Positions 44,221 through 52,230 of a stretch of DNA of 64,000 nt are shown here, in pieces; positions within the stretch are counted from its first letter, which is position 1; each line of letters starts with the position of its first letter. A program made the position numbers and the translations under genes. Source of the DNA: Rhizobium rosettiformans (lineage in GTDB: Bacteria; Pseudomonadota; Alphaproteobacteria; Rhizobiales; Rhizobiaceae). The notes beneath the pieces are model-generated. The model was not told where the DNA came from. It was given only the letters and a program-made list of their open reading frames with translations, and did no database searches. The stretch spans positions 1,578,001 to 1,642,000 of the forward strand of contig NZ_CP032405.1 of NCBI RefSeq assembly GCF_016806065.1. Reading direction: 5' to 3'.

Positions 44221-44670
44221 TCAAATCACGTGAATTCGAATATCTATGGAACGCGGATTAAGGTCACGCAAAAGCGAGTTTCCGTACTTGCCGTCAACCT
44301 GACTATCTCTCCTTCGCTCGGAGACGCGCACATCGTATGTGGCGTTTAACATCGCATCAAGAATTTTAACTTCCTCAGGGTGGCCGGCGTATTGGCTTTT
44401 GGTCATGTTAAAGGGCTTCGGTGATGGCGTGAATCCGGTGCTCACCTTTTCTTCGTCTTTGCGACGACCGATTTGGTTGAACCAAAAGCCGAGCGCCAGA
44501 AGTATAACCGACGCGACGAAGAAAGAAGCAGTGAACCAATAAATCTGTAGCTCGTAATTCAATACATCTTCTTTTCCTATCAAGCCAACAGCGAGACCGG
44601 CAAATGAAGATATGCCGGTGGCAATCGAGGCATTGCTGAGCCACTGGCCAAGATAGGTGTCATTGTTCAT
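44221..44670 (-). CDS. Two-helix membrane protein, unknown function
   Basis: 149 residues; AGGAG precedes the ATG. Two membrane helices (ISSFAGLAVGLIG region and YWFTASFFVASVILLALGFW) are followed by a soluble C-terminus of about 85 residues containing YAGHPEEVKILDAMLNATYD and DLNPRSIDIRIHVI. AT-rich relative to the island core. No family recognised; it stands alone with intergenic DNA on both sides. Confidence 0.75.
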   Translation of the reverse strand: MNNDTYLGQWLSNASIATGISSFAGLAVGLIGKEDVLNYELQIYWFTASFFVASVILLALGFWFNQIGRRKDEEKVSTGFTPSPKPFNMTKSQYAGHPEEVKILDAMLNATYDVRVSERRRDSQVDGKYGNSLLRDLNPRSIDIRIHVI

Positions 44671-44833
44671 AGATTGTCGCTCCTTCCCATTTGTATAATT
44701 GGAAAATGCAAATATTTTGTCTGAGGCAAGGCTAAATTTTTAATGGAACGCTGCACGACCGGAGATGGCATTGAACGATAACCACAAAAGTTGAGTTCGC
44801 GAATTGCTGAGCTATCTCGCGGTACTGCCGTCG

Positions 44834-44860
44834 ACGATCAACGATCAACGATCAACGATC
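44834..44860. repeat. Tandem 7-bp repeat
   Basis: Nearly four copies of ACGATCA between two minus-strand genes. Possibly a regulatory array or simple slippage product. Confidence 0.75.
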
Positions 44861-44911
44861 GCGATGGTCGCCTGGTCGCCTTGAATGTGTGATATCGGCG
44901 TCCAATGGAGC

Positions 44912-45448
44912 TCAATACAGCGGATCAGTGAAAACGACCGTGGAGCCACGCTGCATGGCGTTTATCTTCTTCACGTCAAACCCGCATCCACCTTCACTCG
45001 CGATGGGCTGTAGCGCGCAGGCGACTTGTGACCAATCAGCAGGAAGAGGAACCTGCATATTGTTCCTGCGTGCAGCGATAAAGCTCTCCCACCATTTGAG
45101 TAGCTGAGTGCCATTAGATTCACTCAGCACGTCGAGGTGCTCGATGTGGGTGACAGCCCAGGCTTGAGATCGATAAACGTTCTCCAAATTGGGTAGGCAG
45201 TCCATGGGGTTAGTGATTACGTAGTCCACGAACGCAAGGTAGCATTGATCCCCGTCTGACACTTTGATGACGGTAGTATCACCTGCACGGTGAAACACCC
45301 GGCTGCATGCCCCTTTGCCAACCTCGGACCACCCCGCCCGCACGAGCTCGTTGCAGTATCCAGCTGCACCGTTGGAGCAAGAAGGATCAGGCGGATTTGT
45401 CTGGAATTCCATACCGCGACTACCGGACAATCCGACCATGTCGATCAT
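44912..45448 (-). CDS. Compact protein-kinase-like protein
   Basis: About 178 residues from the ATG at 45448 (ATG at 45412 possible); a TATAAT box lies close upstream (45463-45468). Kinase-like signs in order: a glycine-containing VGKGACSRVFHRAGD, then TVIKVS with the possible ATP-binding Lys, a hinge-like VTHIEHLDVL, and near the end CGFDVKKINAMQRGSTVVFT followed by DP, which fits the catalytic Asp, Asn and metal-binding Asp of small phage-type kinases (D....NxM...vvxDP). The C-lobe is minimal. Assignment is tentative. Confidence 0.6.
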   Translation of the reverse strand: MIDMVGLSGSRGMEFQTNPPDPSCSNGAAGYCNELVRAGWSEVGKGACSRVFHRAGDTTVIKVSDGDQCYLAFVDYVITNPMDCLPNLENVYRSQAWAVTHIEHLDVLSESNGTQLLKWWESFIAARRNNMQVPLPADWSQVACALQPIASEGGCGFDVKKINAMQRGSTVVFTDPLY

Positions 45449-45551
45449 GATTGTCGCCAATTATAACTAGCATCATGCTGGGCTGATTGTACAACTTTTG
45501 TCCCGATTCTGATCGATTAGTACGTATTCGAAAATCTAATCATAATGATGA

Positions 45552-46655
45552 TTAAGCGCAGCCATTGATCTTTTTGGCTATCTCCATCAAGTGACTCCCG
45601 TAATATTTGTTCTGCTCCTCGGTCGGCATAGTAATTTCGCTTAGGTTAGCTGAGTTTTGCTTCGTGATTGCAAAGGAAAATGTCATAGTTACGGAAAATT
45701 GTCCTGATCCAGATTCCTCGCTAACGCTTTTTATGCCCGAGAGACGAAGGTCCAGCAGTTCTCTATACCCAACGAACAGCTTGGACGCCCCTGCAACCTT
45801 TTTGAGTACTATCCTGAAGCTATCATCTTGTGTCCTGTCCAAGTTTCTTTCGTCTGATGTTAGCTCCAGCCTGTTCGCAAAAGCGTTCCTTACAGTCTCG
45901 TAAACCACGTGAGATGGGTTCTTTGAGTCAGATGGCCATCGGCAAACAAATTCATACTCTGGTTCAAAAAGGTAACCGCCTTCGAAACTTTTGACGACAA
46001 ACCTTGCGAACTGCCTGCCGTCCCGCTCAAGCAGCACAGGGTGGCACGGTTCGGCGAATGGGTCTTCGGGGCGAAAAAACCACCAGCAAGCACTATAAAC
46101 TTTTGTAGCTCCCTGCTCGTTTTTGGTTATGAAAAAACCATCCTGTAAAAGCGGTTGATCGGCAATGGCCTCGACAATCTCGCGCCATATCTCGCCAACT
46201 TTCTTAGCTGTCTTGTCACTCTCTTCGTCGATCCATACGAATGTGTTTTCAGCAGCCCAGTCAGTCCTCAGCGGAGTGAGGAATTCAAATTCATTATCAA
46301 AATTGAAGTTCGTTAAGTTGCGCGAGAACTCAGCAAAATCTAGTTGGTACGGTTCGGGAAACCAGCTCCGATCTTTTACCTTTCCATCCTGAATGTACTC
46401 TAGAAGATCTAAGGGCATCACAGGGATTGGATACTCTGTTATTCGGTCGCCTTGGATATTGACGCAGTCAACATGCAATCCATGAATATTGCAAACCGAG
46501 GCTAGATCGGGATCAAAATTTTCGTTTTTAGCCCAAATGGAAGATTCTTCTTGAGAGGTAATTCCCTTATTCTGAGGCGTAGAATCCAAGAAAACGAGCG
46601 CATGGGACGCGTCAGTAGAAAATATTAAGAACACTAGGAACAAAAGTATCCTCAT
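45552..46655 (-). CDS. Secreted/periplasmic protein of unknown function
   Basis: 367 residues with a signal peptide (MRILLFLVFLIFSTDASHA). Six or more cysteines in the mature part (SVCNIHGLHVDC, ACWWFF, AEPCH, FVCRW, INGCA) could form disulphides. The middle is rich in Phe/Asp/Glu. No family recognised. Its ATG overlaps the stop of the membrane-protein gene upstream by four bases, so it is third in a coupled three-gene unit. AT-rich codon use sets it apart from neighbours. Confidence 0.8.
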   Translation of the reverse strand: MRILLFLVFLIFSTDASHALVFLDSTPQNKGITSQEESSIWAKNENFDPDLASVCNIHGLHVDCVNIQGDRITEYPIPVMPLDLLEYIQDGKVKDRSWFPEPYQLDFAEFSRNLTNFNFDNEFEFLTPLRTDWAAENTFVWIDEESDKTAKKVGEIWREIVEAIADQPLLQDGFFITKNEQGATKVYSACWWFFRPEDPFAEPCHPVLLERDGRQFARFVVKSFEGGYLFEPEYEFVCRWPSDSKNPSHVVYETVRNAFANRLELTSDERNLDRTQDDSFRIVLKKVAGASKLFVGYRELLDLRLSGIKSVSEESGSGQFSVTMTFSFAITKQNSANLSEITMPTEEQNKYYGSHLMEIAKKINGCA

Positions 46656-47146
46656 TTTGATTCACCATTACCGAATAACCATGCTGTAATTACAGAGACC
46701 GATGCTGAAAATAGCCCAAGTAGGATCGATATCCAGTCTGTTAAGCGTGCAAATGACATGCCTGTATCCGGTGGACTATCAATGTTGTTGGATACGGTGA
46801 ATGCAAATATGATGGCGACCATGATGACTGTAAAAACTAAAAATGGCCCGACACTTAATATGTATATAAACCCGCCTTCTTTTAGTTTGTCTTTGCCGGT
46901 TGTGCCGTTTTGCCTCGTGACGTAGTACGCAGCTTGCCCAACGTATCCAATAAATATTGGTGCTATCTGTTTAATTGCAATATATGATTGATCGTAGCTC
47001 AAAGGAGCTCCGTATACCGGTGCAAGTGCAAAGAACACCATACAGATCAGTAGGGCTCCAAATGACGAGGCAAGAATAAAATACCGGCACCAAGAAAGCG
47101 ATGGCAATGAATTTCCCTCCCTAAAGATCGTAAAAGCGTCTCGCAT
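46652..47146 (-). CDS. Four-helix membrane protein of unknown function
   Basis: 164 residues with about four hydrophobic segments (around residues 22-44, 58-78, 95-117, 138-158) separated by short loops such as VTRQNGTTGKDKLKEGG. Its start lies 26 bases inside the upstream gene and its end overlaps the downstream gene, so expression is coupled to both. No domain recognised; a channel, anchor or signalling partner for the two exported proteins is only a guess. Confidence 0.8.
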   Translation of the reverse strand: MRDAFTIFREGNSLPSLSWCRYFILASSFGALLICMVFFALAPVYGAPLSYDQSYIAIKQIAPIFIGYVGQAAYYVTRQNGTTGKDKLKEGGFIYILSVGPFLVFTVIMVAIIFAFTVSNNIDSPPDTGMSFARLTDWISILLGLFSASVSVITAWLFGNGESK

Positions 47147-47864
47147 ACTTGCACTGTATTTGATTATAGAGGCGCTTTACTGAGGTTGTTGATCCGTTTC
47201 GCACATGCGTTTTCGTGCCAGATTTGAAGTATTCGTTCTCATTCAGTGACATAGAGATCGAATTTACCGATGTTACGGTGCAATATCCAAATGGCTTCTC
47301 AATAAAATCATCATCAAAATTCAATTTGATGTCGAACACATTAAAAGACAATTCCCTCGCGGCGTTTTCTAAATGTCCATCTATTCCCGTAAATTGCATG
47401 TCCAAAACAGAGTTGGTCAATAAAGAAATCGATGCGGCTCCATAGTTTAGTTTAAAGGAAAATGATATCTGTAAAACACTTTGTGGATGTGATTTATTTT
47501 TACTGTCGCAACTAAGTGAAAAGTGAGAGGAGGCTCCATCAAAAGATGCTGCGACCCCTTGTTTATTCTGAACAATATCTATTAGTCGTGTACCGCTATT
47601 GCACCCGTGAACGAAGTAGAACACTTTTCCAGATCGATCTATGTAAAGGATATATCGGTAAACTTGGGCAGTGCCCGCATCTTTCAAGAATTCTGCTCTT
47701 CCGTTCTCAACTGAATAATAGTCGCCAATTTGGGCGAACTCTACGTGTACGAAGACGCCGTTACCGTAGTCCGATGTTGAGAACGATGCCTCCGCCGAAT
47801 GGGCAAGGCGCCAAGGCGCTAGTAAGCATCCAGCGATCATAATTTGGAGAATTGGTCGGTACAA
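47121..47864 (-). CDS. Secreted/periplasmic protein, first gene of a three-gene unit
   Basis: About 247 residues. The TTG at 47864 is chosen because AAGGAG lies upstream; TTG 47882 and ATG 47840 are in frame. Signal peptide LQIMIAGCLLAPWRLAHSAE; the mature protein looks beta-rich (FVHVEFAQIGDYYSVENG, VLQISFSFKLNYGAASISLL) with four cysteines (HGCNS, LSCDS, GYCTV, IQCKY). No family recognised. It overlaps the membrane-protein gene. Confidence 0.75.
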   Translation of the reverse strand: MYRPILQIMIAGCLLAPWRLAHSAEASFSTSDYGNGVFVHVEFAQIGDYYSVENGRAEFLKDAGTAQVYRYILYIDRSGKVFYFVHGCNSGTRLIDIVQNKQGVAASFDGASSHFSLSCDSKNKSHPQSVLQISFSFKLNYGAASISLLTNSVLDMQFTGIDGHLENAARELSFNVFDIKLNFDDDFIEKPFGYCTVTSVNSISMSLNENEYFKSGTKTHVRNGSTTSVKRLYNQIQCKYARRFYDL

Positions 47865-48077
47865 GACACGCTCCTTGCCCAAGTCGAGCTCGCGAGCACT
47901 CTAGAGGACAATTTATTACTTTAGAAGCGGCTTGATATACCGTCATTAGGGAGGCAGAGGTACATTTTGATAGTAGGTGGCCAAATTGACCTCCTCCCGG
48001 ACATTTGGGATCAGGTCACAGGCTCAAACAAAAAGGGCGAGGAAATACCTCGCCCCATCACCCGTATGTTTACGGTC

Positions 48078-48536
48078 CTAGGCAGCAACCAGCTCGTAAG
48101 CATGTCCGCCATTATCGACTTTGCTGATTTGGATAGGCTGCGGTACCGCCGAAGGAACGCTTCGGCGAGAGAGCTCATCGATCCCAGCATCAGGAAGCTG
48201 GAGCTTCTCGATCGCAAGCCTCCTGATCAGTGCTTCGGCCGAGCCGTCAAGTTCTATTTCACCACGCTCCCACCGACCGAGCGACTGCTTATCGCGATGC
48301 ACGTGGTTCGCCAATTCGGTCTGTGTCAGCCCCATTTCCGTTCGCAGGAAACGCAGCTCCTCACCGCTCATTCCCTTGGAATGGCTAACGATTCCGTGAG
48401 CAATCACGCGATGCAATTCGTTGACAGCAGGGATGCTGACGACCTCATCGCCATCATCATCCACGCATACGTCGATTCCGCTGATGAACACATTCATCAA
48501 CCCGCATTCTGTGTAGTGATGATCAACCTTACTCAT
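48078..48536 (-). CDS. HTH antitoxin (MqsA/HigA-like), partner of DUF4258 protein
   Basis: 152 residues from the ATG at 48536, which overlaps the stop of the DUF4258 gene (ATGA). The HTH is MSGEELRFLRTEMGLTQTEL followed by ANHVHRDKQSLGRWERGEIE, as in MqsA-type antitoxins. The N-terminus (YTECGLMNVFISGIDVCVDD) has two cysteines but not the four-Cys zinc site of MqsA. Toxin-first order is as in mqsRA and higBA. Confidence 0.82.
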   Translation of the reverse strand: MSKVDHHYTECGLMNVFISGIDVCVDDDGDEVVSIPAVNELHRVIAHGIVSHSKGMSGEELRFLRTEMGLTQTELANHVHRDKQSLGRWERGEIELDGSAEALIRRLAIEKLQLPDAGIDELSRRSVPSAVPQPIQISKVDNGGHAYELVAA

Positions 48537-48910
48537 TCTTCTTCTCCAATTATCGAGCCTGCTACACGCTCGAACTCGTCGATCCACATGACCGTGATAA
48601 CTTTTAGAAAGTACCCTTGGTTCTCTGGAATCACGACGACACCAATAGAACGGCTTCCGCTGTTTGGTGTCCGACACTCAACCCGATATCGAAAATACCC
48701 AGCGCGAGTTGCAGGAATTGCCTTTTCATAGACAAACCCGTTTTTCAGCGCGTACAGGACGTCGGATATGATAAGCCCACGCTCGGAGAGGCGATCCCTG
48801 GCGTGTAGCTTATACGTTAGGGTCAATGCCGGGTTTCGAGAAATCAGTCTGATTTTGTCGGTAGCCACCGCCGGCTCCCAAGGCTGAATTCCTATCACGC
48901 TACCCTTCAT
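48533..48910 (-). CDS. DUF4258-type protein, probable toxin
   Basis: About 125 residues from the ATG at 48910; ATG 48940 and TTG 48970 are in frame but overlap the apparent promoter. The DUF4258 core is visible: LTYKLHARDRLSERGLIISD, VLYALKNG, RVECRTPNSGSRSIGVVVIP and FLKVITVMWID. This fold is related to RelE/BrnT-like toxins and is often next to an HTH antitoxin. Confidence 0.8.
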   Translation of the reverse strand: MKGSVIGIQPWEPAVATDKIRLISRNPALTLTYKLHARDRLSERGLIISDVLYALKNGFVYEKAIPATRAGYFRYRVECRTPNSGSRSIGVVVIPENQGYFLKVITVMWIDEFERVAGSIIGEEE

Positions 48911-48941
48911 TCCCTTAACGCACCCTACTTCTGGTATCATG

Positions 48942-48970
48942 GTGATACTTACATAGGCGTTAATCGTCAA
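48942..48970 (-). promoter_or_regulatory. Promoter of the DUF4258/HTH pair with palindrome
   Basis: Minus strand TTGACG-N17-TATCAC. GTCAATTGAC, a perfect 10-bp palindrome, covers the -35 box and may be the antitoxin operator. Confidence 0.5.
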
Positions 48971-49110
48971 TTGACAAGAGCGTCAAATGGTGAAGAAATG
49001 TTGGGAGCTTTTCTTTCTCTTTGTTTTTTCAAGATAAATTTAGCGTCCCTAGCGCTTGACATCTCGACGCATGAAGCATGCGATTCTAATGCCAACAATC
49101 TGCACACGCT

Positions 49111-49310
49111 TCATGGCTCGCTGACCTTAACCAGCGCGGTCTTCAGGCCGTGCACTCCCTTGAAGGGGATGAACTTCCGAGCGCCTCGAGCTTTGCTTCG
49201 TACTGGACGCGATCTGTCTGAGCGTCCTGGAGTGCCGCAGCGGCCGGCGACGCGCCGGAAACGACCTTGGCGCCTGGTCGACAGATGGCCGCTGCGCTCC
49301 AGCCGATAGC
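49111..49310 (-). pseudogene. Possible gene remnant
   Basis: One minus-strand frame gives GAKVVSGASPAAAALQDAQT followed by DRVQYEAKLEAL, then an adjacent frame gives ARKFIPFKGVHGLKTALVKV and SEP with a stop at 49111. Both look like real protein, so a frameshifted 3' fragment (perhaps phage-derived) is likely. The rest of 48971-49406 shows no other feature. Confidence 0.3.
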
Positions 49311-49406
49311 ATGCCAGTTCCTTTTCTCAAAAAGCAGGTTCGTCAGGTCTGTGTCGGTCTGTCAGGGTTCCGTCAGACTTTAAGGTCAGCTTTCTTGACC
49401 TCGTCA

Positions 49407-50696
49407 CTAGTCAAATCGCGAGGTCGCCCCGACCCGCTTGGGGCGGGGGCTGATGATTGCTGCAGCCTCGCTCGGCCCGCCTTTCGGAAACCAGACGTAC
49501 TTCACTGCGCTCGGCACCTTCAGCCATGGCCAGCCTTTGTCCGCGAAGTGCACCTGCCAATCGTGGAAGGTGACGGAGTCGACGGTCAGCGCTTCCATCT
49601 CCGGAAGCGCTGCCGACAGCTCGGCAGCAACCGTGCAGCCCTTCCCCTCCAAAGCCTGTTGGAACATGAAGTTTACCTTTGGCCATCCGAATAACGCGAG
49701 GCGGTTACGCCGCTCGCTAAGCCCGATAGCCGTTCCCTGCTCGATCTGCTTGGCCAGATAGGCAGGAGCATGAGGCAGGGGTGCATGAGGCTTGCTCAGT
49801 TCGACCAGAACGCCGACCATCCAAGCCTTACCAAAGGGTGCCGCCATCTTCAACGGCGATGCCTCGACCTCGTCTGACACGCCTTCCCAGAGCCTTTCGT
49901 GGAGATAGGTCGAGGGCGCTGGTGTGTGATCCTTGCCGTTCTTCCGCAGAATCGAGATCCAGGCGTCGCGCTTGGCCGCTGCCGCCGCTTGATCCTCGTC
50001 GCTCAGAGCGAACCATTCTCGCTCGGCCTTGGCGAGTGACAGCCCCTCGAAGCCGGGCCAGTTCTTGACCAGAAATCGAAAGGCTCTGTGGTCAGACTTG
50101 TTCGCCTCACGAGAATTGTCGTCACCGTCGACGGTTTCAGAAATGGTCCGAGCCGTGGACCTATTTGCAAAAGCGTTTCCATTGAAAGCGCTTTCTCCGG
50201 AACTATTCTCTTCGGGGATATTTGCGAGATCACTCTCTCGTGGGCGCGCATGCGCACAGAGAGGTTCCTTTGATGGTTCTATGACGGTTAGGGTGACGCC
50301 CACGTCACCCCCTGGTGTCGGGTTTGTCACCCCTTCCGCTTGATTTGTCACCGGGTGACAAGATGTCGGGGGTGCCAATTTGTCACCCCTTTTGAGCGCG
50401 TCGCACTGCGCGAACAGATCCGGAAAGGCGTCCAGCTTCTCGACGTCGATCTTGTACTTGTTCGTTCCGCTCGGTCCCGCGTTCGGTATGATCTTGATCA
50501 GCCCAGAGCGCTCCAGTCCGCGAAGGCATCGCTGGGTGTTGCGCTGGCTCATCCGCGCCTTGGTGGCCAGATAGGGAATGCCGGGATAGGCCGTACCGCG
50601 ATCGTCCGCGTTGTCGGCGAGGGCCTGCAAAAGAAGAAGTTCGCCCCCCTGAACGGGTGCCTTGCTCCATACCATCGACATGATCCGGATGCTCAT
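49407..50696 (-). CDS. Winged-helix replication-like protein
   Basis: 429 residues. The N-terminal winged helix (ELLLLQALADNADDRGTAYP, GIPYLATKARMSQRNTQRCL, RGLERSGLI) resembles plasmid/phage replication initiators and RepO-like proteins. A long charged linker follows, then a helical domain with DRDAWISILRKNGKDHTPAP-type sequence (KRDAWISILRKNGKDHTPAP). It may start replication of an excised form of the island; this is inference. It overlaps the smaller homologue upstream. Confidence 0.65.
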   Translation of the reverse strand: MSIRIMSMVWSKAPVQGGELLLLQALADNADDRGTAYPGIPYLATKARMSQRNTQRCLRGLERSGLIKIIPNAGPSGTNKYKIDVEKLDAFPDLFAQCDALKRGDKLAPPTSCHPVTNQAEGVTNPTPGGDVGVTLTVIEPSKEPLCAHARPRESDLANIPEENSSGESAFNGNAFANRSTARTISETVDGDDNSREANKSDHRAFRFLVKNWPGFEGLSLAKAEREWFALSDEDQAAAAAKRDAWISILRKNGKDHTPAPSTYLHERLWEGVSDEVEASPLKMAAPFGKAWMVGVLVELSKPHAPLPHAPAYLAKQIEQGTAIGLSERRNRLALFGWPKVNFMFQQALEGKGCTVAAELSAALPEMEALTVDSVTFHDWQVHFADKGWPWLKVPSAVKYVWFPKGGPSEAAAIISPRPKRVGATSRFD

Positions 50697-50989
50697 GACT
50701 GCACCTCCAGACCTTTTGCCGAGTTCAGCGCTTTGATACGCACCCGATACTTGTTGACCTCTAGATCACCTTCGCGGGTGCCAATCTCGACGAAACCCGC
50801 CGACCTCAGAAGGCCCAGCACATGGCGCAATGTCTTAACATTGCAGCGGCTCTTGGCGGCGATGAGATGTAGGCTAGGGGTGCAGAAACCATGATCGTCC
50901 GCCATGTCCGCAAGCGCTAGCAGCACGAGAAGGTTTTGAGGCTCACGAGGTCCGTTCTGCCATACTTGGCTCATGATCTGGATGCTCAT
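50693..50989 (-). CDS. Small winged-helix protein, homologous to the N-terminus of the next gene
   Basis: 98 residues, MSIQIMSQVWQNGPREPQNL followed by LVLLALADMADDHGFCTPSL, clearly similar to the first 90 residues of the 429-residue protein (MSIRIMSMVWSKAPVQGGEL...). It overlaps that gene by four bases. The tandem arrangement suggests duplication, with the short copy perhaps acting as a regulator. Confidence 0.7.
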   Translation of the reverse strand: MSIQIMSQVWQNGPREPQNLLVLLALADMADDHGFCTPSLHLIAAKSRCNVKTLRHVLGLLRSAGFVEIGTREGDLEVNKYRVRIKALNSAKGLEVQS

Positions 50990-51100
50990 GGCAGCACCTC
51001 GACCCGGTTGGGAATCGCACCATTTTTATCAATGATTTCAATGAATGGAAAAGTGTGGTTGGGAGGGCTAACCCGTTGGAAAATCGGGCGCGGCAGATGA

Positions 51101-51115
51101 CCACCCTGTCCGCCA
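51101..51115 (+). repeat. attR: distal attachment repeat of the island
   Basis: CCACCCTGTCCGCCA, identical to the 3' end of tRNA-Ser at 20146-20160. Different sequence on either side confirms the 15-bp limits. Confidence 0.88.
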
Positions 51116-51263
51116 TATTCTAAGATACCAATCCAATTTCATTGTAGAATCTTGGGCTGCAGTCTTGTCCGTTGATCAGCGTGCGACGCGATTTGGATCG
51201 GACGTTCTTAGCGGGAACCGTTGATCCAATCCAGCGCCTATGGCCCATCCCCCTCAGATTCAA

Positions 51264-52031
51264 TCAAAGTCTGGCCATCCAGCCTAGTCCTTCGAGGGTG
51301 CCGTCGGCCGGCCGGTATTCACAGCCGACGTAACCCTGATAGCCGATGGCGTCGATTGCGGCGAAGATCCTGCGGTCGTCGAGTTCACCGGTTGTCGGTT
51401 CATGGCGGTCGGGCACCGAGGCAATCTGGATGTGGCCGATCAGAGGTGCCATCTGCCGGAGTGCCATGATCACGTCGCCATGCAAAATCTGCCGGTGATA
51501 GACGTCGAATTGCAGTTTGAGATGACTTGCATCCATATCGCTGATGAAGTCGATGGCACGCTCGAAGTCGTTGAGGAAATAGCCCGGCATGTCACGGCCG
51601 TTGATCGGCTCGATGACAAGGCCGATGCCGGCCTCTCCCGTGCGGTCGACGGCGCGCTTCAGGTTGTCGCGATAGGTCTTGATCGCGGTCTGATCGGCGG
51701 CTGGTGCAACACCCGCCATCATATGCAACAGCGGCGTGCCGATGACCTTCGCATAGTCGATCGCCATGTCGAGAGCTTGTGCAAAATCCGCCTCCCGTCC
51801 GGGAAGCGCCGCCATGCCGCGCTCGCCGGCCGTCCAGTCGCCGGGTGGCATGTTGAAGAGCGCCTGGGCGAGACCGGCCCTTTGCAGCCTTTCGGCGACG
51901 ACCTCTGCCGGCTGGTCGTAGGGAAAGAGGTATTCGACCGCCCTGAAGCCGCATTCTGCCGCCGCCGCGAAGCGGTCGAGAAAGGGGACCTCGTTGAACA
52001 TCATCGTTAGATTGGCGGCAAATTTCGGCAT
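51264..52031 (-). CDS. hyi: Hydroxypyruvate isomerase-like (Hyi/OtnI) sugar isomerase
   Basis: 255 residues; GAGGA precedes the ATG. TIM-barrel AP-endonuclease-2 family with AANLTMMFNEVPFLDRFAAA, VEYLFPYD, IEPINGRDMPGYFL, LKLQFDVYHRQI and GYVGCEYRP. The Glu/His/Asp metal ligands in these motifs fit the Hyi/OtnI group, which isomerises hydroxypyruvate or 2-oxo-tetronate. It is the first chromosomal gene beyond the island and stands alone. Confidence 0.9.
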   Translation of the reverse strand: MPKFAANLTMMFNEVPFLDRFAAAAECGFRAVEYLFPYDQPAEVVAERLQRAGLAQALFNMPPGDWTAGERGMAALPGREADFAQALDMAIDYAKVIGTPLLHMMAGVAPAADQTAIKTYRDNLKRAVDRTGEAGIGLVIEPINGRDMPGYFLNDFERAIDFISDMDASHLKLQFDVYHRQILHGDVIMALRQMAPLIGHIQIASVPDRHEPTTGELDDRRIFAAIDAIGYQGYVGCEYRPADGTLEGLGWMARL

Positions 52032-52230
52032 GTCAGTCCTCTTCCTCCATACCCGGCCGTTTGAGGCCTACAAACGTTCCGGACTGCGTGCCAACGAGCT
52101 GTCATCGTCACGTACCATGCTGCCGGCCTCGGTCGCGAGGCTTCGCGCCGCATGCGCGATCGGCAGGGATCGATGCTCACCTCGTAGGAAAGTTCAACTG
52201 GATCAAGGACGCTGGCAAGCCCCTGCTCGA

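Larger units (their letters stand above)
20146..51115. mobile_element. Integrated mobilisable genomic island in tRNA-Ser
   Basis: Bounded by a 15-bp direct repeat (20146-20160 inside tRNA-Ser and 51101-51115). The integrase gene is next to the tRNA, reading towards it. Inside are oriT, traA, traD, ParA-like, ArdC, replication-like proteins, toxin-antitoxin pairs and two IS elements; housekeeping genes resume on both sides. No mating-pair or coupling-protein genes were seen, so it would need a helper for transfer. Confidence 0.88.

Noticed and set aside
44834..44860. Possible CRISPR-like repeats
   Set aside because: The 7-bp repeats are directly adjacent with no spacers; no cas genes in the window.
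47967..48731. 254-codon plus-strand ORF over the DUF4258/HTH region
   Set aside because: It is opposite to the two toxin-antitoxin genes, which have clear domains and coupled starts.
20161..51100. Intact prophage as the nature of the island
   Set aside because: No capsid, portal, terminase large subunit, tail or lysis genes were found; mobilisation genes dominate.
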